64,000 nucleotides of DNA from the NCBI GenBank assembly GCA_022494885.1, contig JAGVSM010004977.1, positions 186,001 through 250,000 on the forward strand. The letters run 5' to 3'. Positions 55,301 to 62,869 of this stretch are shown piece after piece (the first letter of the stretch is position 1; the number at the start of each line of letters is the position of its first letter). A program made the position numbers and the translations under genes. Origin of the DNA: Micrasema longulum (Eukaryota; Arthropoda; Insecta; Trichoptera; Brachycentridae). The notes beneath the pieces were generated by a model, which did no database searches, had not been told where the DNA came from, and was given only the letters and a program-made list of their open reading frames with translations.

Positions 55301-58300
55301 TATTTCTTTACAATCAAACTGCGAAAATAACAAAACATAGAAACATTAAAAGCTTTCATTATACCCCTCACTGCAGTATTGTCAATTTGTGATCAATCGA
55401 ATACACGTGGTCAGTACAATCACCTCATTTTAGTTTCCCAGCGTGACAGTGAAGGAATACGGTGCGAGTTCCAAATTGAGACCGCTTGGAAAAGGAAGAA
55501 CGTAGTAAAACAAACAAAACAAACGACACGCGAACAGATAGTTGATAAAATAAAGTAAAGGATACATTGATGAGGCGAGTTCTTGATATCATCTCCAGGA
55601 GGACTGAGAGTAGCCATCAGTTCGGCGTTGGGTAAACCGTTAAGTGTACGCGCGCTGAAATCCTGCAATCTCTCGTAATCTTTGCCTTTGTACACAAAAA
55701 CCTGCAAAAACACAAAAAATCACATTCACTAATATTTTTATTCAATTACTCTTCTTTTAAATATAATAATAAAAATACTTTATAGTTTTATAACTTTAAC
55801 TGGTAATTTTTTTTAAAATAAAAGTGGAATAAAACTATAAAGTATTTTTATTATTATAATTAAAATGCAGTTCCACCAAGAAATGTCAGTAGAAAAACTC
55901 AATACTCTTCTTTTATTTTATGCTCTATTAAGCTAGTTAATATAAAAACTGAAAATATTAAAATTGGTATTTGAAGCGTTGGCTTTGAGATTTTCCATGT
56001 TAAAACATTAGATGCAATGTGCATTTATCAATGTAACTGTCACTATCTCTCTTAGTCCTAGATTTGCCACTTTCTTCTGTCTTAAAGTTGGTCTAGTGGT
56101 CAACGCGTTTGCCTACCATGCAAGAGGTCTCGGGTTCGATTCCTGACATGGTTGACATGAAATATTTATTTAAAAAGGTATTTTACACTAGAATATTTCA
56201 CGGTCCCTGGTCATCTTACCTTCTTGTAACAAAACAGGGTCAGGATACGCCGCGATTGGTGTACCAATCCAGTACCCTATGCACCATTGGCGCAGAAAAG
56301 GAATGATGATGATGATGATGATTCATTCTTGAAAGCATTTTTATTTCAATTTATTTCAACAGAGAGGGAAAAAGGGAGGAAATCCAGCCAGTCTGCAAGC
56401 ATTTGGACATACTCTTGTTGTACATTGTTGTATTTTTGTTGTATTTTTATTTATTTATTTTGTTTATGTACGAGACCGTTTCAAATTTTTCAGTTTACAT
56501 TTTGTTGCGATATATTTAGTTATAATGATGTTTGATTTGCTTTATTTCAATGTTGTTTTGAATATGTACTTTTAAAAAAAATGAGCATTACTTTAGATTT
56601 GTAGTACCTCCTGGGAATATAATTAATTTGTAATTATACTTTGTATTATATCAATAAATAAAATAATTTTTAAAATCACTGCGGATATTATGCACGGCTC
56701 TATCCCACTGGGTTTCTCCGGCGTATGCTTGGTTACAACTTACCTTAAGTACGTTAGACCTCGTCAGCATATACTGTTCCACATAACCGACCAGAACAGA
56801 ACCGACCTGCCAGTGGTTATGCCTCTTGGAACATAAATACTAAAGTAATTTTTATGAACCACGGTTTCAAATAATGCCATATCATTGGTCTCTTTTTGAA
56901 AAAAATCCTTTCTGTTCATAACTAAGCAATGTTTCATAAAATGGGTAATGATTTGAAATTATACGCCGGAACCACTTTTTCGCTCGCAGTTGGCATAACG
57001 TCATTTTGACGTCACACATTTTTTTTAAATACGTGAGTTGCATTATTCTTTTACCTTGCGTGTAATGTACAAGGTTTATATTTACTTCAAAGCGATAGTT
57101 ATTTATTTGTTTACTTAAAAAATTGTATTAAATTTACTTCAATGAAAAACTTTGTTTAGTTATTTAGTTATTTTATGTAAGGATCGGTGGGATGTTTCGG
57201 CTGTGACCTGTTTCAGGGGCTTCTTTGCATTTGCTTTAGTGACAAGGAAACCACAGAAAACTCGTCAGGAGAAGGCGGACCGTTGTAATTCGTCAACAGA
57301 TCTTCCGATCCACTTGAAGAGTGTTCGGCATTTGGTGTCCTATCAATGATACCTTTTATTGCCTTTACTATATCTGTCATGTATAATTTTACCTATCTTG
57401 ACAAGTCCTTATGACTAATTACTACATGAACATCGTGTAAATCCTCATCTAGACTTCTGCATCGCACCTCCAGTTGCATTCGCTTTAGACTGAAAAAGGG
57501 GCAATGCATCAATAAATGGGAGACATCTTGGAGAGTAACATCATCGCATGGGCAAGGGTTGATCTCAGATATTTTGAATCTGTGTAAATAGCTTATAAAT
57601 CTATGTCCTGTCAGGATTTGTGTAAGTTTCACTATGTAAAGTTTCACTTTTTATTTTGCATGGCAGTATGCTTTTTATTGTTTCTACATGTATACAAAAA
57701 AGCGTTGTTTATCTTTTAAATTATTACTTACTATGTTTGTACTTACCTGTATATTTTTTTAAAATGCAATTTGGCCGTATTGTAAAATTAAATAATTAAA
57801 TAAAATAAATAAATAAAATAAGTTACAATAAACTTCCACCGAGAATATTCACTGACAAACTTGAATGTGTTTTCATATTACTAGTTTAATTACCTTATTC
57901 TGTAAGAATGGAGGGAAGCCCTTCCCATAGTACCCGACGCGGAAGTATTCCGGCTGCGGTCGAGGCTGTTTCACTATGGACGCATAGAAACCCGACATCA
58001 TGTGGTACAGCTCGGACAGGTGGCAGTAGTCGAACACTTCCTCCTCATACTGCGTCACTAGCTCCTTGCACACGCCTACGGCCAGTTCCCACATCTACAA
58101 CATACAGAGATACAGTCCGTGTGATGATCATGTGGCAGTACAAGGTGTGGAAATACCTTTCAGTTTCAGTGCTGCAGAATAGCATTTATTTGATATTTTT
58201 AAATACATATTACAATTTGTTACCCACTAAGTCTAAAGACTTTTCGATGAGACACATTTTTTTTAAGACAGGTTTTTTTTTACATTATTTTATTTAAATA

Positions 58301-61300
58301 ATACATACTTATTTATCCATTCAACAGACACTTCAAAGTATTTAGAAAATGTTTCTTCAATTCTTTTTTTTTCAATTGAAGATCTTTCATGTTAATGATG
58401 GTTCGAGGGAGATCATTGAACAACCTTGGAACAGCGCAATTTAATGTTCGTTCTCCGAAGTAATTTGTAATTCGGGAAAAGACCAGGGAACCCTTAGTTT
58501 TTAATAAAGAGTTGTGAGTGTGGGAAACTCTTTTTTTATATTCCGGATCAGAGTGATCTACAATATATTTGTAGTCACAAAGTTGCTTTACCGGCAGGAT
58601 ATTACAGAATTTAAAACATACACCTTGGCCCTTGTTTTTCGCCTCACGGAACATGCTATCTGGTACAACCCGTTTAACAGTAAAATTTAATTAATTTATT
58701 TTTTTTCTCTCCAAAGTGAGGTAATACCTCGCCTCGAGTGGATTCAATATTACCAAAGCACTCTCAAACCTGCTCCGGACCAATAAGTTGTATAGGAATC
58801 TAAGTGTTCAAGGATTCTCAAAAATTCGGCCACAACTTCATGCAGTCAATCTGCTTTCATGACCGCAAGATCTTTCATTGCCGAAACACGCATACGTTGG
58901 CGGCTATCCATTGTGTATCAGTGATATACAGTGGCCTTATGCTGTAACTAATTCGTTCCGTAAAATCATTCATATCGCATGAGAGGGAACGAGAGCGAAA
59001 TATGGTTTTGATTGCGTTAGAATGAGATGAATATATGACACACGAACGAACTTACGAAACGAAATTGTGACAATAAGCCTGCAGTACACAATGCTCTAGT
59101 AAAAGACAAAATTAAAAAGTGAGGGTGTACCTTCCCCTTGTCCATGTAGTGGATGATGTCGTAGTAGAGCGCCTCCTTGAGGTCGCGGTGCGTCTGGCAG
59201 TGCGGATGGCGATGGCTCCGCAGGAGGGCAGACAGGGGAGCGCACGACCACTGCAGAAGCTTGGCGTGCAAGCGCTGAGTGAGCCCCGCCTCGGTCCAGT
59301 TGTCACACTCGAGGTGCAGCTCGCACAGCTTGTTCACGTAGCGGATGTACATCTCCGGCCGCTTTATGTCCGAGTAGAAATCCTGCCACGGAGAAACCAC
59401 AATATTATTTATTTGTCTTTTGTGTTTAATTCTAACAAATCAGAGTTTATTCGGATTGGGTTGTACTTGGACTGCCTTCAGCAAATTAAAACACATTTAT
59501 GAAAACAAAAATATACTCAAGTCTTTAACACGTGCATCTCTAGACTAGACGTAAACCCTTACAGTATGGTTCAAAAATTAAAATGCACATAACGGTTCAT
59601 GGGATGGCAGGCGCTTGATGTGAGTCTTCGAGATAGAAAAGGAAACAGAGATTAGGCAGAAAACCTAAATTGCCTATGTCACGAACCATGTGACAAAACT
59701 AAAGCGGCAATGGGCAGGACATATAGCTGAAAAGGAGTACACCAGTTCCATGAATATTGAAGTAGAGGCCCTGGACAAATAAAAGGAGTGTCGGAAGGCC
59801 GCGAAAGAGATGGACCAACTACATAGTTCAGATAGCTGGTGGTGCCTGGATGCTAAAGGATCAAGACAGAGGCGAGCGGAAAGAATCGGAAGAGGCAGTA
59901 ATGGAGAGAGGACTGCAAGAGAAGAAGTAGAAGAATCCGAATTTGTAGATTTAATTATCATCATAAATTCCTCATCCACATCCTGAGGTGCATTGGTTAT
60001 CAGTCTTACTCATCAGGTGCCAGTCTTGGAATAATGAATTATAGGCCGTGTAGAACCATTTTAAAAGCCACACTGCTAGGAATTGAATCCACGACCTTCA
60101 ACATGGTAGGTGAACACGCCAACTATTACGCTACGAGGTGGACATTTCTCCACTCAACTTTCTTTTTCAGGAATTTTACCGGAGAGCAGCCATAGAGTCA
60201 AAAGCACTCATTCCGAGTTCTGGTTCTTTTTCACACAGAGAACTGTATTCTTTATCCGCCCGGACACAGAAACGGTGTTCTTCCGAGTCCGGGGGGTAAA
60301 CAATATAGTTATGTCTGTGCAATAGAACTAGATGTCTACTCTCTACTTGTATTAGTGTTTTTTATATTGTTTCTCTTAAGCTCGTATGGTACAAGATCTT
60401 GTGCGAGGTTGACCCAATTAATATTGTGTCATGTACTACTCAAATTGGGTTAAATCTGTGGTCAAATTTGGAAACATCAGAACAGGTCCTATTTTTGCAC
60501 GCGCATTTCACGTCTGTGATACTGTTAACTGTCAACTTCAACTTCAACAGACAACGATTGAGACATTTCTTCAATTGGATATAGATGAACTCCATCGAAG
60601 TGGAAATTTGCGGATCGTCGCAGAATCCAAAGGAGACACAAGCCTGTGAGAACCGGGAGTGCTTTCGTCGAGCATGTCCTATATGCTCTAGCAAAAACCA
60701 GGAGAGGTTGCCTTTGTCCACTTAAAATAATTCACCTAAAATTTTACAATTCACCAGTCAACCGCATAACATACGATGCCTAAGGGCCGGTTGCATCAAA
60801 GTTGGTATAAATTTAGTTTAAAGTTAAATATTTAAACTTAGTTAGGGCTCAAAATCTGGTAACTGAAAACTTCCGTTGCATCAACATTATTTTAGTTAAG
60901 TTAAAGTTAAGAATGTTGCCACTGTAAAGGTTCAAGTTTCACCCTAAAAATTGTTGGGATTTTTGCGCAAGCACGTACATGTTTATTTACATGTAGCAAT
61001 ACACATGCCCCGCAACGCGTCTTTGGGCACAAACGTTTAAATTTTGTTCCAATTTTCAGTGTGTGCGAAAGGGCGAAGGAACACTGCGCATCCGGAGAAG
61101 AAAAGAACAAAAGGGACATCGTCCTTTTTGAACTAGATAAATAAAATTAAAAGAGCAAAAGCTAAAACAAAATGAAGAATTTTTTACTCTAGAAATAGAG
61201 CAAAAAAGGGTCATTTTTCGGGCAACTATGGCAGCCTTAAATGCCCAGAAAGAGTTAGCTGAGCTCAATCTAGCTCTATTTAAAAATAAATAAACAGCAT

Positions 61301-62869
61301 TTCAATACAGTGCCGATTTAGATTTATTTTACACCACGCCGCTGATGATCAAGTCCTGTGTTTTGAAAAATAATTAACAATTAAAATTCAAATAATTATT
61401 AGTTCTTCACTTTTTTGACATTCGAAATCTTGTGATAAAGTCGGACTCTTCCCACAAAAAATGATCCGTTCGTGGTTTGCAACTTTTCACAGATCGATCA
61501 ATGGATTTCAACACTCACGACGCTTTTTTGACAGATGGCAGATCGCATTTAACTTTAAACGGCCCCCTAGCGGCCGGTTAAATAAAAGTAACTTTTATTT
61601 GACTTTAGCCCTGACTTTAACTTAACTTTTGTCGATGCAACCGGCCCTAAGTAAATGGTTTATTAATAGACCACTGAAGTTTCAAAAGAGGCTCTGGCCA
61701 AGCGAACAACTTTGTGGAAAGCCGTCATTTCTAAATTTTAAGCTATCTTAGCATGGGAAGTATAAGACAAATTTCTTCTAACAATTACACCAAAGTATAA
61801 AACAGAATTTGAAACTCGAATTTGGACAGACAAGGTTGTCCTTTAACTATTAAAAGATGTGTAAGAAAACATCCAATTTCCCAGTGCACTGAACTTCCTC
61901 ATTTGGGGAGAATCTCTCTATAGTTACCAGCAGGGTGGTGGTTGCCTGCATCCTGTAGTCAATGCTGGAGTGATCGTGCAGCGCTCTGTACTGCAGCAGG
62001 GTGTCGAGCAGTTTGCCGACCACGCGCACAAAGTTACCCCCCGCCTCCCTTAGGGCGGCGTCCTCTGCACACATGTCCCCCACGATCTTCACAAACAGGG
62101 CACTCCATTCCGCGTCCCCACCACCGCCTGGAAAGAAAGAATCATATAATTAATGCAAATTTCAACTCGATGTATAATGTTGGACACGAGCTTTCTTTAT
62201 AAAACTAGCCCATAGAGCCTATTTATTCAGCCCAGCAGGCCCCGGTTAATTCGGACGGTTTGATTCCCACCAGTGGTAAGAAAAAAAAATCAAAGAAATA
62301 TTTTTTTCTCAAATGGTCAGGGTGTTGCGGTGTATTTTTCATAACTTCTAAACTCTAATTTCCTAATTTTGCGTTCGTTTTACCCGACTACAGCCTTAAT
62401 ACGTAACTATCTTGTAAGAAAAGGATAACAATATGCCAAATAAAATGTACAGGGAAAAAGCGGGTGTTATAAATATCCATATATTTTTTCCATAAACAAG
62501 CTTTTAACACTGCTCATTTCAAGGTTATCAACTACTTCAATTGAAACCAAAAGAAGAAGGGAATAATGATGTGTTGATGACACAGTTAATGGTGAAGATA
62601 ATACAGATTAATGTTTGTCCTACCTTCAGCCAGAATATCCAGTTTGTGTATCATTTCGTTCTCGAAATCATTAAAGTTTCCCTTGATGTGGGTGGGCTCT
62701 CGCAGGCAATCTCCGAATGACTCCACTCCGTACTTGGATGAGTTGTATTCACACTGCATCATGTCGAAGAACAAGGGAATAGTCGCCGTGCGCAGCTCCA
62801 ACTCGGGAATCAGACTCATCTCGAGAAACGGACCCACCAAGGCGGGAACAAACTGGATTTTGTATTGAC
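39923..62869 (-). CDS. mbc: Myoblast city / DOCK1-type Rac GEF, 3' half
   Basis: Sixteen exons in the window join into 895 codons plus stop with all phases matching: 62,869-62,624; 62,127-61,928; 59,382-59,131; 58,094-57,894; 55,701-55,566; 54,536-54,396; 53,873-53,772; 52,736-52,569; 50,857-50,708; 49,755-49,643; 48,069-47,930; 46,919-46,842; 44,907-44,814; 43,897-43,724; 40,975-40,870; 40,311-39,923. The protein is a DOCK-A family exchange factor. With ELMO it loads GTP on Rac at the membrane, acting in cytoskeletal remodelling, migration and (in flies) myoblast fusion. The in-window part has the armadillo-like region end, the DHR2 catalytic domain (roughly residues 85-570) and a Ser/Pro-rich tail with Crk SH3-binding motifs. 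The SH3 and DHR1 domains must lie beyond 64,000. Identity is strong: [24 protein letters not shown] and [19 protein letters not shown] are DOCK1/2/5-type. Confidence 0.95.
40870..40975 (-). CDS. mbc: mbc exon, tail
   Basis: 35 codons plus one base between acceptor TATTTCTAG and donor GTAATT. Encodes [20 protein letters not shown] and a Ser/Asn-rich stretch. The tail is weakly conserved, so the call rests on matching phases (0 in, 1 out) with its neighbours. Confidence 0.8.
41028..41420 (+). repeat. LINE C-terminal fragment in mbc intron
   Basis: Frames read [20 protein letters not shown] and [19 protein letters not shown], the Cys-containing C-terminal motif of Jockey/R1-type LINEs (LTGHGxxxxHL ... 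CxC ... ExxxHxLFxC). A frameshift separates it from an upstream piece. Antisense to mbc. Confidence 0.7.
41843..42030 (+). repeat. SINE family B copy
   Basis: Head GGGTTGTAGTCCCACGTGTG, tRNA-like box B GGTTCAAATCCTACTC and TACCACAACTTCCC, then an AT-rich body ending near ATTTCTTT. In an mbc intron. Confidence 0.65.
42221..42295. mobile_element. 75-bp pogo-like mini-MITE
   Basis: Termini CAGTAAAACGTTGTTTTTAC and (inverse) CAGTAAAACCTCATTTTTAC, flanked by TA on both sides. The two termini make up over half of the element. Confidence 0.75.
43119..43210 (+). repeat. 21-bp minisatellite, 4+ units
   Basis: Four full 21-bp units of the form TATCCAAGCGTGACCTACAT plus one base, then a partial fifth. 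Since 21 is a multiple of three, an open frame repeats YPSVTYI, but this lies in an mbc intron and is not evidence of a gene. Confidence 0.85.
43724..43897 (-). CDS. mbc: mbc exon, tail
   Basis: 58 codons between acceptor CAATTCAG and donor GTAACC, phase 0 both ends. Encodes [20 protein letters not shown] ... [19 protein letters not shown], a Ser/Pro/Gly-rich disordered segment. High G+C compared with flanking introns. Confidence 0.85.
44814..44907 (-). CDS. mbc: mbc exon, tail basic segment
   Basis: 94 nt between acceptor TTTTTAG and donor GTAAAC. Encodes [20 protein letters not shown] followed by a run of Lys/Arg/Asp ([11 protein letters not shown]). A polybasic cluster in a DOCK tail can bind acidic phospholipid; that role is inference here. 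Confidence 0.85.
45179..45479. mobile_element. pogo-like MITE in mbc intron
   Basis: TA then CCATAGAACTTCGTTGACTC at the left, GTTGGAGTTTCACTG then TA at the right, imperfect inverted repeats. ATCCGGAT words recur inside. Confidence 0.6.
45880..45985. repeat. Partial copy of MITE family F
   Basis: AAGTCTAGGCATTTACATGG, CTGGTTTAAGTGGCCACTTT and ATTCACCATTCTGCCTATAT match the family consensus. Next to a SINE family B copy. Confidence 0.6.
46005..46180 (+). repeat. SINE family B, best copy
   Basis: GGGTTGTGGTCCTGTGGCTA, then ACCAAAGGTCTGTGGTTCGA and ATCCCACTCTACC form a tRNA-like head with clear A and B boxes. The body TTGGGTAAATCGTAAGAACG and tail are shared with 39,261. The acceptor stem does not close, so it is a SINE. 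Confidence 0.8.
46411..46575 (-). repeat. SINE family C, full tRNA-like head
   Basis: The minus strand starts GGCGGCCTCCGTGGTGTAGT and has a perfect T arm (CCGGGTTCGATTCCCGG). The 3' acceptor strand does not pair, so it is not a tRNA gene. The body TGTAATTCACCGCTG, GGCCTCCTGGCCTGTTGTGG recurs at 48,967-49,101. Confidence 0.8.
46842..46919 (-). CDS. mbc: mbc exon, tail
   Basis: 78 nt between acceptor TGTTTCAG and donor GTAACT. Encodes [20 protein letters not shown] and NKQVNR. Phase 2 in and out. Confidence 0.85.
47255..47765 (+). repeat. CR1/L2-like LINE 3' fragment
   Basis: Broken frames read [11 protein letters not shown], then [15 protein letters not shown] and [21 protein letters not shown]. 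These are the usual LEYxxxxW ... LExVQRRxTKxI and WNxLPxxVVxAxSVxxFK motifs near the LINE C-terminus. Antisense in an mbc intron, with many stops. Confidence 0.8.
47805..47925 (+). repeat. SINE family A, 3' part
   Basis: Contains CTATGCACCATCGGGTGCGG and a GATAATGATGACG tail as in family A; the tRNA-like head is missing. It abuts an mbc exon donor. Confidence 0.6.
47930..48069 (-). CDS. mbc: mbc exon, post-DHR2
   Basis: 140 nt between acceptor CACGCAG and donor GTAAGT. Encodes [20 protein letters not shown] and [20 protein letters not shown]. It corresponds to the RQMSIISLASM segment just after DHR2 in DOCK1. Confidence 0.88.
48319..48420 (+). repeat. Dispersed repeat, related to 20,058-20,165
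   Basis: CCCTATGTGACAAACGGCAC and TTTGTTAGAAGCGCACTGGG match the inverted copy in the C2orf42-homologue intron 1-2 region. Class unknown. Confidence 0.55.
48967..49101 (-). repeat. SINE family C, tRNA middle deleted
   Basis: Same body as 46,411-46,575 but the head lacks the box-B/anticodon part: CTTACTGGGAAGCGCCTTGA joins the two outer pieces directly. In an mbc intron. Confidence 0.75.
49643..49755 (-). CDS. mbc: mbc exon, end of DHR2
   Basis: 113 nt between acceptor CCCATAG and a GTTTAT donor. Encodes [20 protein letters not shown] and [17 protein letters not shown]. It aligns with DOCK1 [27 protein letters not shown]. The first base of the donor follows AAAAAG; the non-consensus GTTTAT donor is the weakest splice site in the gene. 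Confidence 0.9.
50136..50528. repeat. 191-bp tandem duplication in mbc intron
   Basis: Two head-to-tail copies offset by exactly 191 bp, nearly identical. They start AAATATTTTTAAATTTGTAA, pass through CGGTCATTCCATTGGCCAAG, and end TCTAGTGGCGTATTTAAAAA. Only about four substitutions separate them, so the duplication is recent. Confidence 0.92.
50708..50857 (-). CDS. mbc: mbc exon, DHR2 lobe C
   Basis: 150 nt between acceptor TCTACAG and donor GTTAGT. Encodes [20 protein letters not shown] and DYIRAHPD ... [15 protein letters not shown], nearly identical in pattern to DOCK1 [22 protein letters not shown]. This is the DHR2 lobe that contacts the GTPase; the VDAAVMGG loop lies where the nucleotide-sensor valine sits in DOCK proteins. 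Confidence 0.95.
51230..51391. repeat. Partial copy of MITE family F
   Basis: Shares TTGCAACAGAAAGGGAAAAC (left-end variant), GGAAATATGGAAGTCTAG, AGCATAGGCAGAATGGTGAA and TGTGTAAAGTGGTCACTTA with the other copies. Confidence 0.6.
51386..51525. repeat. AT-rich simple repeat
   Basis: Irregular runs of AATTAAATTAATT-type units. A similar run at 52,154-52,203 lies on the other side of the LINE fragment. Confidence 0.7.
51535..52150 (+). repeat. LINE 3' fragment in mbc intron
   Basis: Frames read [47 protein letters not shown], then [16 protein letters not shown] and [13 protein letters not shown], ending QLVMSTCSN and a stop. This is the region after the RT domain of a non-LTR retrotransposon. 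One frame change at about 51,845 breaks it. Flanked by AT simple repeats. Antisense to mbc. Confidence 0.88.
52569..52736 (-). CDS. mbc: mbc exon, DHR2
   Basis: 168 nt between acceptor ATTCCAG and donor GTAAGG. Encodes [20 protein letters not shown] and AVETMRKAN ... [14 protein letters not shown]. It aligns with DOCK1 [25 protein letters not shown]. Confidence 0.95.
52815..52925. repeat. Partial copy of MITE family F
   Basis: GAATGTTACACTGTGTGTAA, GGTCATAAACCCTGTAA and AATGTTCTCCATCTCTGTTG match the right half of the family. Confidence 0.65.
52939..53150. repeat. pogo-like MITE, partial second copy
   Basis: CAGTGAAACCCCGAAATTAC and the block GAAAACTGACAGCTCGAGAG match, inverted, the right half of the element at 5,744-6,372. 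The other half is missing. Another CAGTATAGTCTCTATAATCT terminus lies at 53,338. Confidence 0.65.
53772..53873 (-). CDS. mbc: mbc exon, DHR2
   Basis: 102 nt between acceptor TTATACAG and donor GTAAAT. Encodes [20 protein letters not shown] and [14 protein letters not shown]. It aligns with DOCK1 [22 protein letters not shown], with a short acidic insertion at the start. Confidence 0.93.
54396..54536 (-). CDS. mbc: mbc exon, DHR2
   Basis: 141 nt, donor GTATGA. Encodes [20 protein letters not shown] and [20 protein letters not shown]. It aligns with DOCK1 IQCFTVKPVL ... [22 protein letters not shown]. Two CAGs are possible; the inner one (ATGTTCAG) avoids a stop and fits the family. Confidence 0.93.
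54935..55015 (+). repeat. SINE family B head
   Basis: GGGTTGTGGTTTAGCGGTTT and AAGAGGTCCGAGATTCAAAC resemble the tRNA-like head at 46,005. The body is lost. Confidence 0.5.
55142..55240. repeat. Partial copy of MITE family F
   Basis: GAAGGGAATATGGAAGTATA, GGCATTTACAAGACTTGTAA and GGCTGGTTTGAATGGCCACT match the family left half. Confidence 0.6.
55566..55701 (-). CDS. mbc: mbc exon, DHR2
   Basis: 136 nt between acceptor TTTTTGCAG and donor GTATCC. Encodes [20 protein letters not shown] and then [31 protein letters not shown] is an exact DOCK-A signature. Confidence 0.96.
56087..56322 (+). repeat. SINE family A, full length
   Basis: tRNA-like head GTTGGTCTAGTGGTCAACGC with box B GGGTTCGATTCC, family body TTTTACACTAGAATATTTCA, CAGTACCCTATGCACCATTG, and a six-unit GATGAT tail. 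The best-preserved copy in the window. In an mbc intron, antisense. Confidence 0.88.
56323..57389. other. mbc intron, nothing firm
   Basis: Contains a MITE terminal motif near 56,350-56,415 (AATCCAGCCAGTCTGCAAGC, as at 52,232). 57,180-57,350 is GC-richer and may be an unrecognised LINE piece. Confidence 0.4.
57390..57650 (-). repeat. LINE C-terminal fragment
   Basis: 84 codons read [20 protein letters not shown] and [20 protein letters not shown], the C-terminal LTGHGxFxxYLxRF ... CxCxxxxxxxxHLLxxCP motif of Jockey/R1-type LINEs. Same strand as mbc. Confidence 0.82.
57894..58094 (-). CDS. mbc: mbc exon, DHR2
   Basis: 67 codons, phase 0, between acceptor GTTGTAG and donor GTAATT. Encodes [33 protein letters not shown] and [20 protein letters not shown]. 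It aligns with DOCK1 MWEEAIALGKELAEQYENEMFDY ... FAVGYYGQGFPTFLRGK. Confidence 0.96.
58313..58680 (-). repeat. LINE C-terminal fragment
   Basis: 113-codon frame with [40 protein letters not shown] and PRTIINM. This is the extreme C-terminal YGxRSxxxxxPxLWNxLP motif of Jockey/CR1-type LINEs. Same strand as mbc, in an intron. Confidence 0.78.
58681..59130. other. mbc intron, nothing recognised
   Basis: No repeat terminus or coding signal recognised. Confidence 0.45.
59131..59382 (-). CDS. mbc: mbc exon, DHR2 start
   Basis: 84 codons, phase 0, between acceptor CGTGGCAG and donor GTACAC. Encodes [40 protein letters not shown] and [13 protein letters not shown]. It aligns with DOCK1 [40 protein letters not shown]. 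G+C-rich relative to introns. Confidence 0.96.
59560..59960 (+). repeat. LINE C-terminal fragment
   Basis: With frameshifts, reads [44 protein letters not shown] and [16 protein letters not shown] words. This matches LINE tails of the form LRDRxRNxxIRxRTxVxD...KLKWxWAGHIAR. Antisense in an mbc intron. Confidence 0.75.
59955..60140 (-). repeat. SINE family A, reverse copy
   Basis: The minus strand has a head with CCTACCATGTTGAAGGTCGT and box B GGATTCAATTCC, then body words TAAAATGGTTCTACACGG and GCACCTGATGAGTAAGACTG. The tail is decayed. It abuts the LINE fragment. Confidence 0.65.
60784..61647. mobile_element. PIF/Harbinger-like element, exact TAA TSD
   Basis: Termini GGGCCGGTTGCATCAAAGTT and (inverse) GGGCCGGTTGCATCGAC, flanked on both sides by TAA (60,781-60,783; 61,648-61,650), the usual PIF/Harbinger target. 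Inside, a plus-strand Lys/Glu-rich remnant ([20 protein letters not shown] and a stop at 61,293) could be the C-terminus of the Myb/SANT-like second protein these elements encode; that part is inference. 864 bp. Confidence 0.85.
61928..62127 (-). CDS. mbc: mbc exon
   Basis: 200 nt between acceptor CTTTCCAG and donor GTAACT. Encodes [20 protein letters not shown] and [18 protein letters not shown] ... MQATTTLL. It joins in frame to DFYSDIK of the next exon, reproducing DOCK1 RMSCTVNVLNFYKEI. G+C-rich. Confidence 0.94.
62128..62623. other. mbc intron
   Basis: 62,255-62,300 has TTTGATTCCCACCAGTGGTA, a possible SINE head scrap. Otherwise nothing seen. Confidence 0.4.
62624..62869 (-). CDS. mbc: mbc exon, first in window
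   Basis: 246 nt between acceptor TTTACAG and donor GTAGGA. Encodes [40 protein letters not shown] and [15 protein letters not shown]. It aligns with DOCK1 [28 protein letters not shown] ... FENEIITKLD. It begins with the last two bases of a split codon, so at least one more exon lies upstream beyond the window. Confidence 0.95.

Noticed and set aside
56087..56160. tRNA gene on the plus strand
   Set aside because: Head of SINE family A: same body and GATGAT tail as the copies at 12,180 and 28,685.
57908..58297. 129-codon plus-strand open frame
   Set aside because: Antisense of an mbc exon extended by chance into intron.
59112..59502. Open frames on both strands at 59,112-59,502
   Set aside because: Shadows of the G+C-rich mbc exon at 59,131-59,382; only the DOCK frame matches a family.
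60399..60721. Open frames around 60,399-60,721
   Set aside because: No recognisable domain on either strand; short and overlapping, in an mbc intron full of repeats.
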